A stretch of DNA of 64,000 bases from Yamadazyma tenuis (GCF_029203305.1 NC_089464.1:372001-436000), one strand, 5' to 3'; numbered from the stretch's first letter, positions 19,201 through 28,820 are shown. Notes: generated by a model from the letters alone, not told the origin. Made by a program: numbers and translations.

Positions 19201-20104
19201 TTTTTCTCCATTGGTTAAAGATTCAAGCTACAAACCTGCCTTATTCGATGAAGTGTTAGAGACGGCAAGAATAGAATTGAAGAATGACCAACAAAATGGA
19301 TTGATGTTATTCAATGAATTATTATCTTTTCATGAACAAGTATACGGTAGAGTTCACACTGAGACTTCGTCATATTATGGATACTTGAGTCAACTTTACT
19401 CAGAATTGAACTTCCCTTATGAAGCTTCGACATTGGCAAGAGTCTCTTGTATTTTGAGTGAAAGGGTCACGGGATTTGATAGCTATAATAGTATCACTGC
19501 ATATGTTAATTCGGCATTCTTTGAATCGAGCAATAAGGATTACATCAACTCGCTCAAGTTATATTCTCACGCTATTAGGATCTGGACTTCGATTTATGGT
19601 GAAGATCACCCATCTTTCATTACTACTTTTGCTAACTTGGGTGAAATCTTTACGAAACTTAAGTTATTCGATGCAAGCAAGAAGTTATTTGAAAAGTCCA
19701 TCGAGCTTTCAACAAAATTGAATGGTGAAATTTCTGATGTTACTGGTTTGATTAAGTATAGATACGGATATTCTTTGCTTTCTGCTGATAGTTTTAAAGG
19801 TGCTAAAGTTCAATTTGAAAATTCTTATAATATTTTCGTCAAGGCATTAGGACCAAAAGACTTATTCACAGTTAAAAGTTTAAGTTATGCTACCAATTTG
19901 AAAACCTGGTTAGATTACCAAAACCATGAGAAGTCAAAGAAACAATCTGCTTCTAAAGCCAAGGCTCCAGCTTCGACAGCTGCTTCGAAGTCTAAGAAGA
20001 ATAAAAAGAATCAAAATGCTCCAAAGATTGATGAAGAAATTGCCAGTAAATCGGTGGACGACATCATGGCCTTTATCGAAGGCTCAAATAAAAAGAAGGC
20101 TTGA
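16253..20104 (+). CDS. CLU1: Clu1/Tif31, clustered-mitochondria protein and eIF3-associated factor
   Basis: A 1283-residue product, close to Saccharomyces Clu1 (1277). The order is: an N-terminal ubiquitin-like CLU-N region (about 10-100), an acidic linker with a Glu run (about 170-180), the central CLU domain (about 330-620), the eIF3-p135 region with a Lys/Glu-rich coil (about 740-800), then C-terminal TPR-like repeats (about 1010-1220, for example ALRVSCILSERVTGFDSYNS-type units) and a Lys/Ala-rich tail. The protein binds mRNAs for mitochondrial proteins, co-purifies with eIF3 and keeps mitochondria distributed. The ATG at 16253 is the first in frame. Two UGUANAUA elements sit in the 3' UTR. 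Its stop is 110 bp from the convergent MMT-type gene. Confidence 0.96.
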   Translation: MSEENQLETVQTLKLQLLLPQCLSTKKETVEIETTLDETLPQLKETLGLIPKTENLTNLLIFYKDVNLFEAFDEMSTFRDVLKQLGLEGSQSLSLRLAEKPYNLANVYEHLLKFRQVIGLHFLDKSKMDFGVSGGVSKFSELGLDAITTPQVPKEPEQAESTKSKESTKKEEEEEEEIVLSSEQKAEANKLAESLSKLGGVDILSLGSFQNPFKDFKLPIKHLTISQWSPVPQYQKIQGDLLYLSLQTLENETFQITAHFSGFFVNKSSSTTFNPQIKHSMKSNKHFILFDLISGLSPLFEKTLIANSSNLHSSSSNPETYLIPTSSFVNHPWLVGKENITNNADLTQNQLPILVSGVDGGELVRDWNDEFQSIKELPRSTVNERILREKLISKTIYEFNKVATETAINIVNGNITSLNISEDPELLTFLRNGVFYSFGVDATGNFVNSGGDDAARYTTGKDLNAVKILNRIDSSDVHNLLTLVVDYMGKRIICQAPVPGIFQETRNIETDEVFDKVVYGLNSDNSQIVYNKNFNDALKTISEAFHLKPHSIELDDGVKSKELLITSKDMKGIHGTDGRKYMIDLYRTTPLDIGFIEKHFQPEKDTSYPHKETLVRHEALEEWWKRKIAVLIKLETEKLEKEGKTFDKENGEKPQLLIQGDQVSINSDAFTGINESEEDRNDVREVSKFVLTLVEEFLNEMGTQLAPFDGSHLTSMLHRSGINLRYLGYIADQCLERKQKELQKIEEQIKSNEALAEQLAQEEKEKVAKGEEQKEEENLEETKEEEKSAGIYEPIAANYETIYKLSVQEMVARATKHVLRKLSKSLPVNLMSTFVSHFLNCLLGSNISVSPMCFIDENLKTFYSFKDLQFTSLTSNDAIELVTKEVFIRFRFQLPSDWVNTLIKPYQLFREISLKFGIQWKAQNYSFTKEEFELNKELMVIEAQVIENNVVSKKNKKGKKQSSPVIEKVITRQSIFIADDILNFSPLVKDSSYKPALFDEVLETARIELKNDQQNGLMLFNELLSFHEQVYGRVHTETSSYYGYLSQLYSELNFPYEASTLARVSCILSERVTGFDSYNSITAYVNSAFFESSNKDYINSLKLYSHAIRIWTSIYGEDHPSFITTFANLGEIFTKLKLFDASKKLFEKSIELSTKLNGEISDVTGLIKYRYGYSLLSADSFKGAKVQFENSYNIFVKALGPKDLFTVKSLSYATNLKTWLDYQNHEKSKKQSASKAKAPASTAASKSKKNKKNQNAPKIDEEIASKSVDDIMAFIEGSNKKKA

Positions 20105-20117
20105 TCTAATATTACCA

Positions 20118-20142
20118 TGTACATAAAGGGTCTTTGTAAATA
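20118..20142 (+). promoter_or_regulatory. Two Puf3-type elements in the CLU1 3' UTR
   Basis: TGTACATA at 20118-20125, with C at -2, and TGTAAATA at 20135-20142 both match UGUANAUA, 14 and 31 nt after the stop. They overlap the start of a short run of three GTAAATA units. Confidence 0.5.
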
Positions 20143-20160
20143 GTAAATAGTAAATAGTAT
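20136..20160. repeat. Short (GTAAATA)x3 tandem repeat
   Basis: Three consecutive GTAAATA heptamers in the convergent CLU1/MMT intergenic region. Simple-sequence slippage is the likely origin. Confidence 0.7.
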
Positions 20161-20214
20161 ATAAATTGATATTTATCATAATTCAGAATATAGATAGCAC
20201 CAGTTTACAAAGCA

Positions 20215-21750
20215 TCAATGCTTGGTGTTGATGTCAGTTTCAGTAAGTTGTTGATATTTTGAATCATCGATTTTCTTGAATTGAATATAGACATTTCTGA
20301 TGAACTTGTCTTGGGCCTTAATGGTTTGACTGATCTTATCGTCCAATACGTTGATCTCGTTAATGGTTTCATTTGTTTGATTGGAACCTACCAAGGTTAT
20401 GAATATGTTAGAGTTTGCACCCGAAGTCAACACGGATAGGTTCAAAATCTTGAACCCTTCACCCTCTAAAGAATCAGTAACAATACCTTTTATTTTAACC
20501 GATTCTTCAGACAGCTTGCTCTCTCCACGGTCCAATAGTTCAGACAAGGCTTCTTTAAAACTCCCCCAACCAGCTCGGATGATCAAGGCTGAAACCAAAA
20601 TCCCCCCAGCCGAATCTAACCATGCCAAACCGAATATGCTACCACCGGTTACCGTCATAGCTGCCACCAAAGCCGTCAAGGAGTCGACCCGATGGTGCCA
20701 GGCATTTGCAACCAAAACCTTAGAATTGGTTTGACGAGCCACTTTCATTGTCCGTTGATATAAGAATTCTTTAATGAGGATTGACCCACCGGCAAGCCAA
20801 GCAGCATTGATGTTGGGGATTTTAGGATCTGTAACCGCCAAAGCAGTTTCAGGAATTCCGTGATCATGAACTCCAGCTGCATGAGAGTGCCCGTGTGCAT
20901 CGTTGGTATCAGGAGCACCAAAATCAAACGAATGGCTGTGACTGTGGCCAACCTGTACCTTGGAGAGCAATTCATACACGTAGGTTGGCATAGTGTATTC
21001 AAAAACTTGGAGTAGTGATGACCAGCCAACTGAAACACCGGCAAATAAAAGTACCCCACTGACAAACAAAGCACCAATAGTTTCAATCTTACCGTAGCCT
21101 AATGGAAACCTATCCGGTGTACCAATCTTGGTAGCAACGTTAACGGTGGCCAATGTCAAAAAATCGGCAATCATATCACTCACAGAGTGAAGAGCATCGG
21201 CTATTAACGATTGGGAATGGAAGTACACTCCTCCAATTCCCTTTGAAATTGCCAAGGCCACATTGACAATAAGACCGATCCAGGTGATTCGAACAGCTGG
21301 GTTCGACAAGCTGGACGAGAGTAATTCGTTGGGCTGGTGATGACTGTGAGTATGACCTAGAATCGATAACCCACCGTGCCCACTCTCATGTTCATGTTGG
21401 TGTTGGTGTTTGTGATCATGCTGATCATGTTGCTGAGTATGCTTGGATTGAGCTGACTCCGTTTCGGAGTGGGAATGATCGTGAGAATGGTCGTCATTGG
21501 ACTTTTGGAAAGAAGAAGATTTGTGCATAGTTCTAACACCCGAAGACGGAGATCTGATCAATAGAGTGTAGTTTGTATTAAACAAAAGTCTCGGTCCCTG
21601 ATAAAAATTTTGGGGAGAAGAAAACGCTTTTGGCTGATTGACCATTAGGGCGCCATTGGATAAATTTAGGGTTAAGTTATCAATTTGATACGCCCAGAGA
21701 CGCGTCCCATGCCACTTTACTTTACCGGGATGACATCGTATCAAGCTCAT
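20215..21750 (-). CDS. Mitochondrial cation-diffusion-facilitator metal transporter (MMT1/MMT2 type)
   Basis: 511 residues. The first 75 or so residues lack acidic clusters and look like a mitochondrial presequence. A His/Asp-rich stretch (about 86-140, with many HDH and HSH repeats) precedes a CDF transporter core with about six membrane segments. Metal-site helices are visible: DALHSVSDMIADF (TM2, about 185-197) and NAWHHRVDS (TM5, about 349-357). A second His-rich loop (about 268-298) separates TM4 from TM5. Size and layout match Saccharomyces Mmt1/Mmt2, which export iron from mitochondria. The His loops also fit Zn or Fe handling. The single copy here cannot be assigned to MMT1 or MMT2. 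Convergent with CLU1. Confidence 0.9.
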   Translation of the reverse strand: MSLIRCHPGKVKWHGTRLWAYQIDNLTLNLSNGALMVNQPKAFSSPQNFYQGPRLLFNTNYTLLIRSPSSGVRTMHKSSSFQKSNDDHSHDHSHSETESAQSKHTQQHDQHDHKHQHQHEHESGHGGLSILGHTHSHHQPNELLSSSLSNPAVRITWIGLIVNVALAISKGIGGVYFHSQSLIADALHSVSDMIADFLTLATVNVATKIGTPDRFPLGYGKIETIGALFVSGVLLFAGVSVGWSSLLQVFEYTMPTYVYELLSKVQVGHSHSHSFDFGAPDTNDAHGHSHAAGVHDHGIPETALAVTDPKIPNINAAWLAGGSILIKEFLYQRTMKVARQTNSKVLVANAWHHRVDSLTALVAAMTVTGGSIFGLAWLDSAGGILVSALIIRAGWGSFKEALSELLDRGESKLSEESVKIKGIVTDSLEGEGFKILNLSVLTSGANSNIFITLVGSNQTNETINEINVLDDKISQTIKAQDKFIRNVYIQFKKIDDSKYQQLTETDINTKH

Positions 21751-22638
21751 TTCTTCTGTACACTGTTGTTATAAATTTAGTCAACAGTTTTAAGGTGTTT
21801 GCATGCAAAATAAATTGGTAATTGAGAGTACAACCCGATTTCACGAATTGCAGGTTTCAGTTCCGAGAAAGTTCGGAGACCTCAAAATAACCTGCACTTT
21901 CGTGGAGCAGCTTGTAGGATTTATGAAGCAGGTGGGTGGGGCACTACTATCTAAATGTTCTACAACCGCTTGAACTGCAGCATAGCTCGTTTAGCTTCCT
22001 ACAATCCGGGACTCGTACCGGGATCTAGGTGGGGGTTTGTAATACAAGGGGGGCTTTAGGTTCGGATAAATCTGTTCTCAGTGAGCTTATATTGGTCAAA
22101 TATCAAGCCGATTCGGACTGATGAGAATTCACTACCAAGAGCCGAGTTGATTAGTTCTTCTTCAGAGGAAGTTATATTTGTGTGACGATAAACCAGAACT
22201 ATGTACAGTTTAGAAAGCATAGCTGCGATATACTTCTTTGAGTTCTTTTATGTTACTATAGGCGCAAAAAGCCGGAGATTCTTTCTATTCAAGAGTAATG
22301 GACCCCTATTCATCAATGTACACCACAAATGCTATACTTGAAATACACTGCCGTCAATAGGCTCATTTGGTCGTCATTTAAATGGAAAATAGTTTAGAAA
22401 TGACAATGGGATAGGTGATAGTCGACACTTACAACGTAGGATTCGCCAGATTCAAGCTCTAATATTCCCCTTCAAGCCATTCCACTCTAGATCAGGTACT
22501 CAACCTCTATATTTCATTTAATTACTTCCCTCAAATTCTTTTGCAATCGCATTATATCTTTTGTTCTGAAAATCACAATGCATCAAATCTCAAAACGAAA
22601 AACTAACCTCAACTTTTCATCACTTCGTGGAACATATC
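21751..22638. other. Divergent promoter region between the MMT-type gene and THO2, 888 bp
   Basis: No gene found. It contains an imperfect 21-bp hairpin at 22004-22024 (7-bp arms, one mismatch, 7-nt loop) within a locally GC-rich segment, and an overlapping upstream ORF for THO2 near the right end. No tRNA or snoRNA could be supported. Confidence 0.5.
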
Positions 22639-22670
22639 ATGAATGGCACCGAAACCCAAATAACGTATAG
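22578..22670 (+). other. Upstream ORF overlapping the THO2 start
   Basis: An ATG at 22578 opens 30 codons in the +1 frame relative to THO2 and terminates at 22670, 32 nt inside the THO2 frame. If the transcript starts upstream of 22578, ribosomes using this ATG would miss the main start. Confidence 0.4.
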
Positions 22671-25600
22671 CTATTTGAATGATGAGCTATTGAGTGAGTT
22701 CCAAGGGCAAGGGACCGAACAGTTGATCCAATTAATTGAGGCTCCTGCTCAACCTGATGTTGATGCTTACGAATTGGTTGGAACTGTCTTTACAGAATTA
22801 ATTATGGTGCTAGAAGATGGGAAATTAGATCCTGAAGCCATCATCGAGTTTTTGTCGAGCTGCATCAAAGATGAAGAAACCGCAAACCACTTCTGCCAAG
22901 TCTTGAACTTATTCCCATTGTCTGAACCTGTGGAATCTTTAATAAAGAAGCTTCATACTAATCAAAAGGTAATTCAACCTTCTAGTCTTGCTAAATTCCT
23001 ATCAACCGATACCCTAGGAAAATTGGGCATTGTACCTGGTGATACTCTTTCAAAGCAATTGAACACTCGCAAAAGAGACGAGTACTATACTCAGAAGAAG
23101 TTCAATTTACTTCATGAAGAACCTGAAGGGTTTGCAAGACTTATAGTGGAGTTGATGAATATCTTAAGAAGTGGCGAGTCTGAATCTCAGGTTGATTACG
23201 CCATAAAGATGGTAGATACAATCATTGGACACTATAGCTTGGATCCCAATAGAGTCTTTGATGTGACTTTTGACTGTTTCTCCAATAGTTTAATCAGTAA
23301 TGAAAAGTTCATTATTGCATTCTACAAAAAATCTCTATGGTGGCCCCAAGTTAACAGTGACAACTCCTCATTGAACAGCCTATCACTTGGTGGAGATGAT
23401 GACTTAGCCAAGATAATTGGTCTCAGATTGGTCAAGCCTAGTGAAGATAAAGCGTTTGCCGAAACCACTAAGCTATTAATTGCCATTCTCATAAAAGAAG
23501 GCTTGGTAAGCTTTGGCTCTGTATACAAATTCTTTGGTCCTGATGATGAACAGATGGCCAAGTTAGAACGACTCCATAAGAAGGGTCTAGAAGAGGAAGT
23601 GTTTAAATCTAGTGCCAATGCTCTAGCCTTAGCTGCACCTTTGATGGATGAAGAAGAATCCGAAGGTCTGAGCACCAATACTAACAAAAAAACTGGTGAC
23701 CTAACTACAGAAGAACAAATAGCCGATTTGTTGGGCATCAACTTGAAATTCCAAATGTTAAAGTCCTTCTTAGCTGTAGGGTTATATTGGCCTTCTGTGT
23801 TTATTTTGACTGAATATCCATTTTTGGCATTGGTGGATGAGGAAGTAGGAGAATTGATTTGCCGTTTATATCATCATATGATCACTCCCTTGTATGGAAT
23901 GCATACCAACTTACTTGAGGATGACCTTGCAGCTTTGCTGAAGCCCAAACAAATCGCGATTCAAAGACCCAATAACGAAGTCTATTATCAGGACTACACT
24001 CCTCACACATATTTAACATTCAAGGCCACAACCCAGGACTATTTCCATAAAAGATTTGTTTACTTCTATGACAATTGGACGTCAGGATTACCACTAATTC
24101 ATTCAAGCGAACAATTGTTTCAACAGTGTCAGGGCTTACTTAAGTTTTTGAATGTCCAATTTGCAAAAGACATTCAACTCTTTGTAAAAATATGTAAAAT
24201 AGGTGTCAGTGAAATTGAACTGTCGGGTCCAACTGATGAATGGTTTACATTTTTCAGAAATCAGATGTTTCCTGCAATCTCAGTATTACAGGAAAATAGT
24301 ATAGCGGTTGAAAATGCTTATCAAATATTATCTTTCTATCCAAAGGAAAATCGATTCAACCTTTACAGTGAGTTTCACCAAGTAACATCCAAGAACAATC
24401 CTTATATCAAGATTTCATACGGGAAGGCTGAAAAGAACACTAAAGATGTATTGAAAAGATTATCAAAAGAAACAGTAAGACCTATGATGAGAAGAATTGC
24501 CAAAATTAGTTTCTGCAACCCCTTACCCTGCTTCTTGACCATTTTACAACAGATTGAAAGTTACGACAATCTTAATTCATTGGTAGTGGAAACAGCCAGA
24601 TACTTTAATAGCTATGGATGGGATGTGTTAACGTTAGCTATTATGATGAGGGTCACTGCTAGTGGTAGAAGTAATATCCAAACAAATGGGCTCTTTGAAC
24701 GTCAGTGGATCCAATCATTGGCTTCATTTGTTGGGAAAATATGCCACAGATATCCAAATTCTATTGATATCAGCACCTTGTTGGAGTTTATTTTAAAGTC
24801 TTTGCATAGCAATGATACCAGTGTTTTGACAATATTCAAGGAAATGCTCCTTTCAATGGGTGGCTTAACAAGTTCCAATAATTTAACTTTGGACCAAATT
24901 TACCGCTTAAATAGTGGTGACACGTTAAAAAGGTTGATCTACTCCACCATAAATGATACTAGGTATAGCAACAGCAAGGCTGGAACTATTTTGGTGAAGA
25001 ATCTTGTTGAGTTGGACTGCGTCAATGAATTTTTGGTTCTATTATATCAAATGAATGAAAACGTAACTTATGAAGATAATGAATTACATCTCAAAGTTAT
25101 CACCAATAGAAAAGATGATTTACTGACTGTTATGCAACTCTTCTGTGATTTAATTAACTTTTATGTTCAGGATGAGCTCTTTGATGAAAAGCTCTCGCCC
25201 ATCTCCAAACTATCCTATACTTGTCACGTTCCCCCGGAATGGGTATTTGAGATTTGGAGAAAGCATATGGACCCATATTCAAACGATTTTCTTGCTAAAG
25301 ATATGGAAGGATTCAAACCTTACCTTGGAGACTATGTTTGGCAATCCTTATCTCCAGGTCTCTACAGCACTTTCTGGCAATTGTCGTTGTACGATGTTAA
25401 TTACGTTGACTACCTTTATATATCATCGGCTGAAAAGCATCAAAATTCACTTGAAAGCCTCGAAACGTCTTACACTAAGAGCAAGAGAGCACATGCGTCT
25501 CGTCAAGATATCGAGCTGAAAAAAGATGCTTTTGAAGTTGTGCAAAAGCTAGTATCTGACATTCCGGTGGACCAACAGAAGCATGAACTGCACTACAATA

Positions 25601-27444
25601 AGGTTATTGCAAGAATTACTGAAGAATCCTCACTGTGGTTCGTCAAAAATGACGAGGGGGTTGCCATGAAAATGTTTTTGCAGTATTGTATTTTACCAAG
25701 AGCTGTACATTCGTCATTCGATGCAGTTTATTCCGCCAAGTTTGTGTTTAAGTTATTTCAAGTGGGAGTTCAAAAATTCTCTCTCGAAGAATATTTGAAT
25801 TACTTGTTTCAAAGCAGGGTGTTGTTTGGAACATTCTTTACGTCAACTTTGACAGAATCGGAAAATTTGGGATTGTTCTTTTCCGAATTACTAATTGAAT
25901 TGAATTCTTGGTGTAATAATGAAACTTTCGAAAAGTTAACAAATGGGTTGACAAACAAAGAAGGCGTTACATTGTCCTTCAAAGGATTCAAGGATTTATT
26001 GTATTCTTATCATACTAGCTTGTTGGATGATTTATTGACTACATTGAACTCTACGGACTACATGTGTCGTAGAAACTCGATTATTTTCTTGAAGAATATA
26101 ATTCACATATATCCAGTGGTAGAAGATCAATGTGAACAATTGGCGGAAGTAATTCAACAGATAATCAACACCGAGGAAAGAGAGGATCTTAAGCTTGCAG
26201 TCAATGCTTTGATTGGACATATTAAAGCAAGACAAAGTAAATGGATCCACTTATGGGATTTCATTGAAATGCCAGAGGCTCAACTTGAAGTTCATAGGTC
26301 CAAGCGTGAAGCAATTGCTAACGAGATTCGTAAGATCAACGAAGCGAAGAGACTCAAGGAGCAGCTAGAATATGAAGAAAGAGAAAGAATACAGAAAGAA
26401 AGAGCTGAAACTCTCAGACGCGAGAAGGAAGCGGAGGCTCTAAAAGTGAAGGAGAAACAAAAGCTTAGTTATGATGAAAGTTCTCAAACTACATCAACTC
26501 GGGCAGATGTTAGAAAAGATGGAGTTGAATCTAGAAAAGACTATTATTCCAAATACGAGAATTTCAGTAAAGCCAGTACTCCTTCTGGAACACGTCCTAC
26601 TTCTGAAAATGGAAATGACAAGAAAGAACTACCAGATGGACCTTCAGTTGCCAAAGACTCAAAAGATAAGAAGTCTCCTTCCGTGAATTCTTCAAATCTC
26701 CCTTCAAGTCAAACCTCTAGGCCACAGACTCCAGTTGCCAAAGCTTCCGCACAGCCTGCCAAAGCTTCCGCACAGCCTGTCAAAGCTCCTGTACAGCCCT
26801 CAAAAGCTCCCGTACAACCTTCCAAAGCTCCGGTACAGCCTGCTAAAACAGTAAGTGTTCCTAGAACCGCAAAGCCATCAGCAACAGCCTCGGGTCTATC
26901 TGCCGACAATAAGCCACCCAGAAAACTGGCCGTTTCCACAGACCGTGGCAACTGGAATAATGAGTCTAGATATTCTGGCAATGATAATAAAGGCTCTTAT
27001 GTGCCTTTTAAATCCGCTGCACCTCCAAAAGATTCTTTGTCTGATAAACGTCAACCTTTGGTTCCACAGCTGCATTTGAGGAAGGATTTTGGTTCTGGCT
27101 CCAGGGCAAAGGCTCCCGAAACTTATGATAGAAGGAAAACCACTGAAGGTTACAATAGCAGAAATAACGGCTATGATGGCAGGAAGAGCTTTGAAAGTTA
27201 CGATAAAAACTATGATAACAGGAAGAGCTTTGAAGGATATGATAACAGGAAGAATACTCAAAAGCAGTCTTCGGCAGAAGGTAATAAAACTCAAAAGCTT
27301 CCTCCCCCTCCACCTCCTCCTTCACTTCCACCTCCAAGTGGCAGAAATACGCATGGTAATGGAACTGGTAGACCTGATAGTAAGAGAAAATATGACTACG
27401 ATCAAGGCAATGGCAGACCTTATGACAAGCGTCAACGATACTAA
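22639..27444 (+). CDS. THO2: THO complex subunit Tho2 (transcription-coupled mRNA export)
   Basis: 1601 residues from the ATG at 22639; the frame extends to 22627 only through a GTG. The size equals Saccharomyces Tho2 (1597). The long helical body contains Tho2/Thoc2 marks in order, including DYTPHTYLTFKATTQDYFHKRF, the NPLPCFLTILQQIESYDNL segment and WQSLSPGLYSTFWQLSLYD, then a charged coiled coil (about 1220-1285). The C-terminal tail (about 1290-1600) is disordered and basic: five 7-residue KA(S/P)(A/V)QP repeats, Arg/Tyr/Asp-rich SFEGYDNRK repeats, a poly-Pro run and a Lys/Arg end. Such tails bind nucleic acid in Tho2. The protein is nuclear and is the scaffold of THO/TREX with Hpr1, Mft1 and Thp2. 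It ends 55 bp from the convergent PZF1. Confidence 0.95.
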   Translation: MNGTETQITYSYLNDELLSEFQGQGTEQLIQLIEAPAQPDVDAYELVGTVFTELIMVLEDGKLDPEAIIEFLSSCIKDEETANHFCQVLNLFPLSEPVESLIKKLHTNQKVIQPSSLAKFLSTDTLGKLGIVPGDTLSKQLNTRKRDEYYTQKKFNLLHEEPEGFARLIVELMNILRSGESESQVDYAIKMVDTIIGHYSLDPNRVFDVTFDCFSNSLISNEKFIIAFYKKSLWWPQVNSDNSSLNSLSLGGDDDLAKIIGLRLVKPSEDKAFAETTKLLIAILIKEGLVSFGSVYKFFGPDDEQMAKLERLHKKGLEEEVFKSSANALALAAPLMDEEESEGLSTNTNKKTGDLTTEEQIADLLGINLKFQMLKSFLAVGLYWPSVFILTEYPFLALVDEEVGELICRLYHHMITPLYGMHTNLLEDDLAALLKPKQIAIQRPNNEVYYQDYTPHTYLTFKATTQDYFHKRFVYFYDNWTSGLPLIHSSEQLFQQCQGLLKFLNVQFAKDIQLFVKICKIGVSEIELSGPTDEWFTFFRNQMFPAISVLQENSIAVENAYQILSFYPKENRFNLYSEFHQVTSKNNPYIKISYGKAEKNTKDVLKRLSKETVRPMMRRIAKISFCNPLPCFLTILQQIESYDNLNSLVVETARYFNSYGWDVLTLAIMMRVTASGRSNIQTNGLFERQWIQSLASFVGKICHRYPNSIDISTLLEFILKSLHSNDTSVLTIFKEMLLSMGGLTSSNNLTLDQIYRLNSGDTLKRLIYSTINDTRYSNSKAGTILVKNLVELDCVNEFLVLLYQMNENVTYEDNELHLKVITNRKDDLLTVMQLFCDLINFYVQDELFDEKLSPISKLSYTCHVPPEWVFEIWRKHMDPYSNDFLAKDMEGFKPYLGDYVWQSLSPGLYSTFWQLSLYDVNYVDYLYISSAEKHQNSLESLETSYTKSKRAHASRQDIELKKDAFEVVQKLVSDIPVDQQKHELHYNKVIARITEESSLWFVKNDEGVAMKMFLQYCILPRAVHSSFDAVYSAKFVFKLFQVGVQKFSLEEYLNYLFQSRVLFGTFFTSTLTESENLGLFFSELLIELNSWCNNETFEKLTNGLTNKEGVTLSFKGFKDLLYSYHTSLLDDLLTTLNSTDYMCRRNSIIFLKNIIHIYPVVEDQCEQLAEVIQQIINTEEREDLKLAVNALIGHIKARQSKWIHLWDFIEMPEAQLEVHRSKREAIANEIRKINEAKRLKEQLEYEERERIQKERAETLRREKEAEALKVKEKQKLSYDESSQTTSTRADVRKDGVESRKDYYSKYENFSKASTPSGTRPTSENGNDKKELPDGPSVAKDSKDKKSPSVNSSNLPSSQTSRPQTPVAKASAQPAKASAQPVKAPVQPSKAPVQPSKAPVQPAKTVSVPRTAKPSATASGLSADNKPPRKLAVSTDRGNWNNESRYSGNDNKGSYVPFKSAAPPKDSLSDKRQPLVPQLHLRKDFGSGSRAKAPETYDRRKTTEGYNSRNNGYDGRKSFESYDKNYDNRKSFEGYDNRKNTQKQSSAEGNKTQKLPPPPPPPSLPPPSGRNTHGNGTGRPDSKRKYDYDQGNGRPYDKRQRY
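26737..26841 (+). repeat. Coding minisatellite, five 21-bp units, in THO2
   Basis: Five 21-bp units in frame encode 7-residue repeats of the type AKASAQP/SKAPVQP. The first two units are identical at the DNA level, indicating recent unit gain. They lie in the disordered tail, so copy number is probably free to vary. Confidence 0.85.
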
Positions 27445-27499
27445 GGTGTACCATATTATACTATATAAGCTATTGATTTCAAATATAAACATAGCTATT

Positions 27500-28768
27500 T
27501 TAATGAGATACGGACTGTTGGAGTCTCTTTAGTTCATCATCAATCATTTGACTCATATCCGTGTCGTCCATCTCGTCGTAATCATCGTTATGGGTGTTGT
27601 CATTAGTATTCTCTGTCTCTCCTGTCTCTTCCTGTAAAGAGTTCAAGAAATTGGCGATCTTTTGAGCCTGTTCTTCATGCCAGATCATATGCCTTCTAAG
27701 ATCATGATCTCTTGAGAACAACCTCGAACACTTTGGTTTAGGGCATGCAATTTTCTTGGTATTGTAGTTTTTCAGTAGGAGGCTAATGATCGAATTATTC
27801 TTACTCAAAGCAGAATTCAACGAATGCAATGACTTCTCGGACTTAGCAATCATTGAAACTTTATCTGATTCTACCTCCTCTTCTGACTCATCCATATCAT
27901 GTGCATTTTTCAAATCATCGAGATTTTGGGGGTGGTTATCTTCAGCATTTAATAAAGCCTCTAAATTAGCTCGTTCGGTCGGTTTTAAAAGCTCTTCAGG
28001 AACATTTGCATCATGGAGTTCGTGATAGTGCTTAATTAGTTCGATTTTCTTGACAAACTGACCCATGTTACAGTATTCACACTTCCATAGTTTCATGATG
28101 CTAGTCGGATTGTGCATAAGCATATGCGACAGTAAACCCTGCTTACCCACGCAACTTTTACCACAAATATCACATTTAAGCTTAGGATGATCCGTTTTGA
28201 TATGAAACTGAAGAGCAGACCAAGTTTTGAAGTTTTTAAAGCATCCTCTGAAATCACACTGGTATGTTGGAGTTTGGGAATGGTACTTCGTATTATGATG
28301 GGCTAATCTATAAGGTCTTGTGAAAGACTTATTGCAGATTTTACAGGTTAATGTTTTTTCGTGAACTGAAAGGGTATGATGTCTCAAGGATTGATGTTTA
28401 TAGAAGGACTCGGAGCACCCTTCATGAGGACAAGTAAATGATTTTGTATGAGTTATTTCATGTCTCTTTAGATGCTGAATTGTATTGACACCTTTTCCAC
28501 ATACAGAGCATTGGAAAGGTTTATCATTCTGACCCTGATGAGATACCTCATGAGCCTTGAGGTGAGAGTTTCGAAGGAAAGACTTGTCACACTCTGGATA
28601 CCCACAAATAAATGGTCTTTCACCGGTGTGTGACCTTTTGTGTTGGGCTAATAAAGATGGCTTTGAGTATGCTTTTGAGCAATTCGGATAATCGCAAACA
28701 TGTGACCGAGGCGCTTGAGACGACGATACAGAAATCGAATTTTCGGACTGCACCGATGAACCAGCCAT
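27500..28768 (-). CDS. PZF1: RNA polymerase III transcription factor TFIIIA (nine C2H2 zinc fingers)
   Basis: 422 residues, compared with 429 in Saccharomyces TFIIIA. Eight C2H2 fingers run from about 25 to 252 (Cys/His sets starting near 25, 55, 87, 113, 142, 171, 199 and 230), then a non-finger insertion of about 89 residues (acidic then Leu/Ser-rich), then finger nine (342-364). Fungal TFIIIA is recognised by exactly this long spacer between fingers eight and nine. It binds the internal control region of 5S rRNA genes and nucleates TFIIIC/TFIIIB. A PAC-type box lies 43 bp before the ATG, fitting co-regulation with ribosome biogenesis. It is divergent from the ABC transporter and convergent with THO2. 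Confidence 0.95.
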   Translation of the reverse strand: MAGSSVQSENSISVSSSQAPRSHVCDYPNCSKAYSKPSLLAQHKRSHTGERPFICGYPECDKSFLRNSHLKAHEVSHQGQNDKPFQCSVCGKGVNTIQHLKRHEITHTKSFTCPHEGCSESFYKHQSLRHHTLSVHEKTLTCKICNKSFTRPYRLAHHNTKYHSQTPTYQCDFRGCFKNFKTWSALQFHIKTDHPKLKCDICGKSCVGKQGLLSHMLMHNPTSIMKLWKCEYCNMGQFVKKIELIKHYHELHDANVPEELLKPTERANLEALLNAEDNHPQNLDDLKNAHDMDESEEEVESDKVSMIAKSEKSLHSLNSALSKNNSIISLLLKNYNTKKIACPKPKCSRLFSRDHDLRRHMIWHEEQAQKIANFLNSLQEETGETENTNDNTHNDDYDEMDDTDMSQMIDDELKRLQQSVSH

Positions 28769-28810
28769 ATGAGAACTCCAGTGAAACGAAGGTTCTTCTA
28801 CAAACTAGAT

Positions 28811-28820
28811 GCTCATCTCA
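28811..28820 (-). promoter_or_regulatory. PAC-type box upstream of PZF1
   Basis: Read on the minus strand, TGAGATGAGC matches the PAC element bound by Dot6/Tod6 in ribosome-biogenesis promoters. It is 43 bp before the ATG. Confidence 0.5.

Noticed and set aside
22110..22130. Hammerhead-like CTGATGAG
   Set aside because: No flanking helices or GAAA core in the right places.
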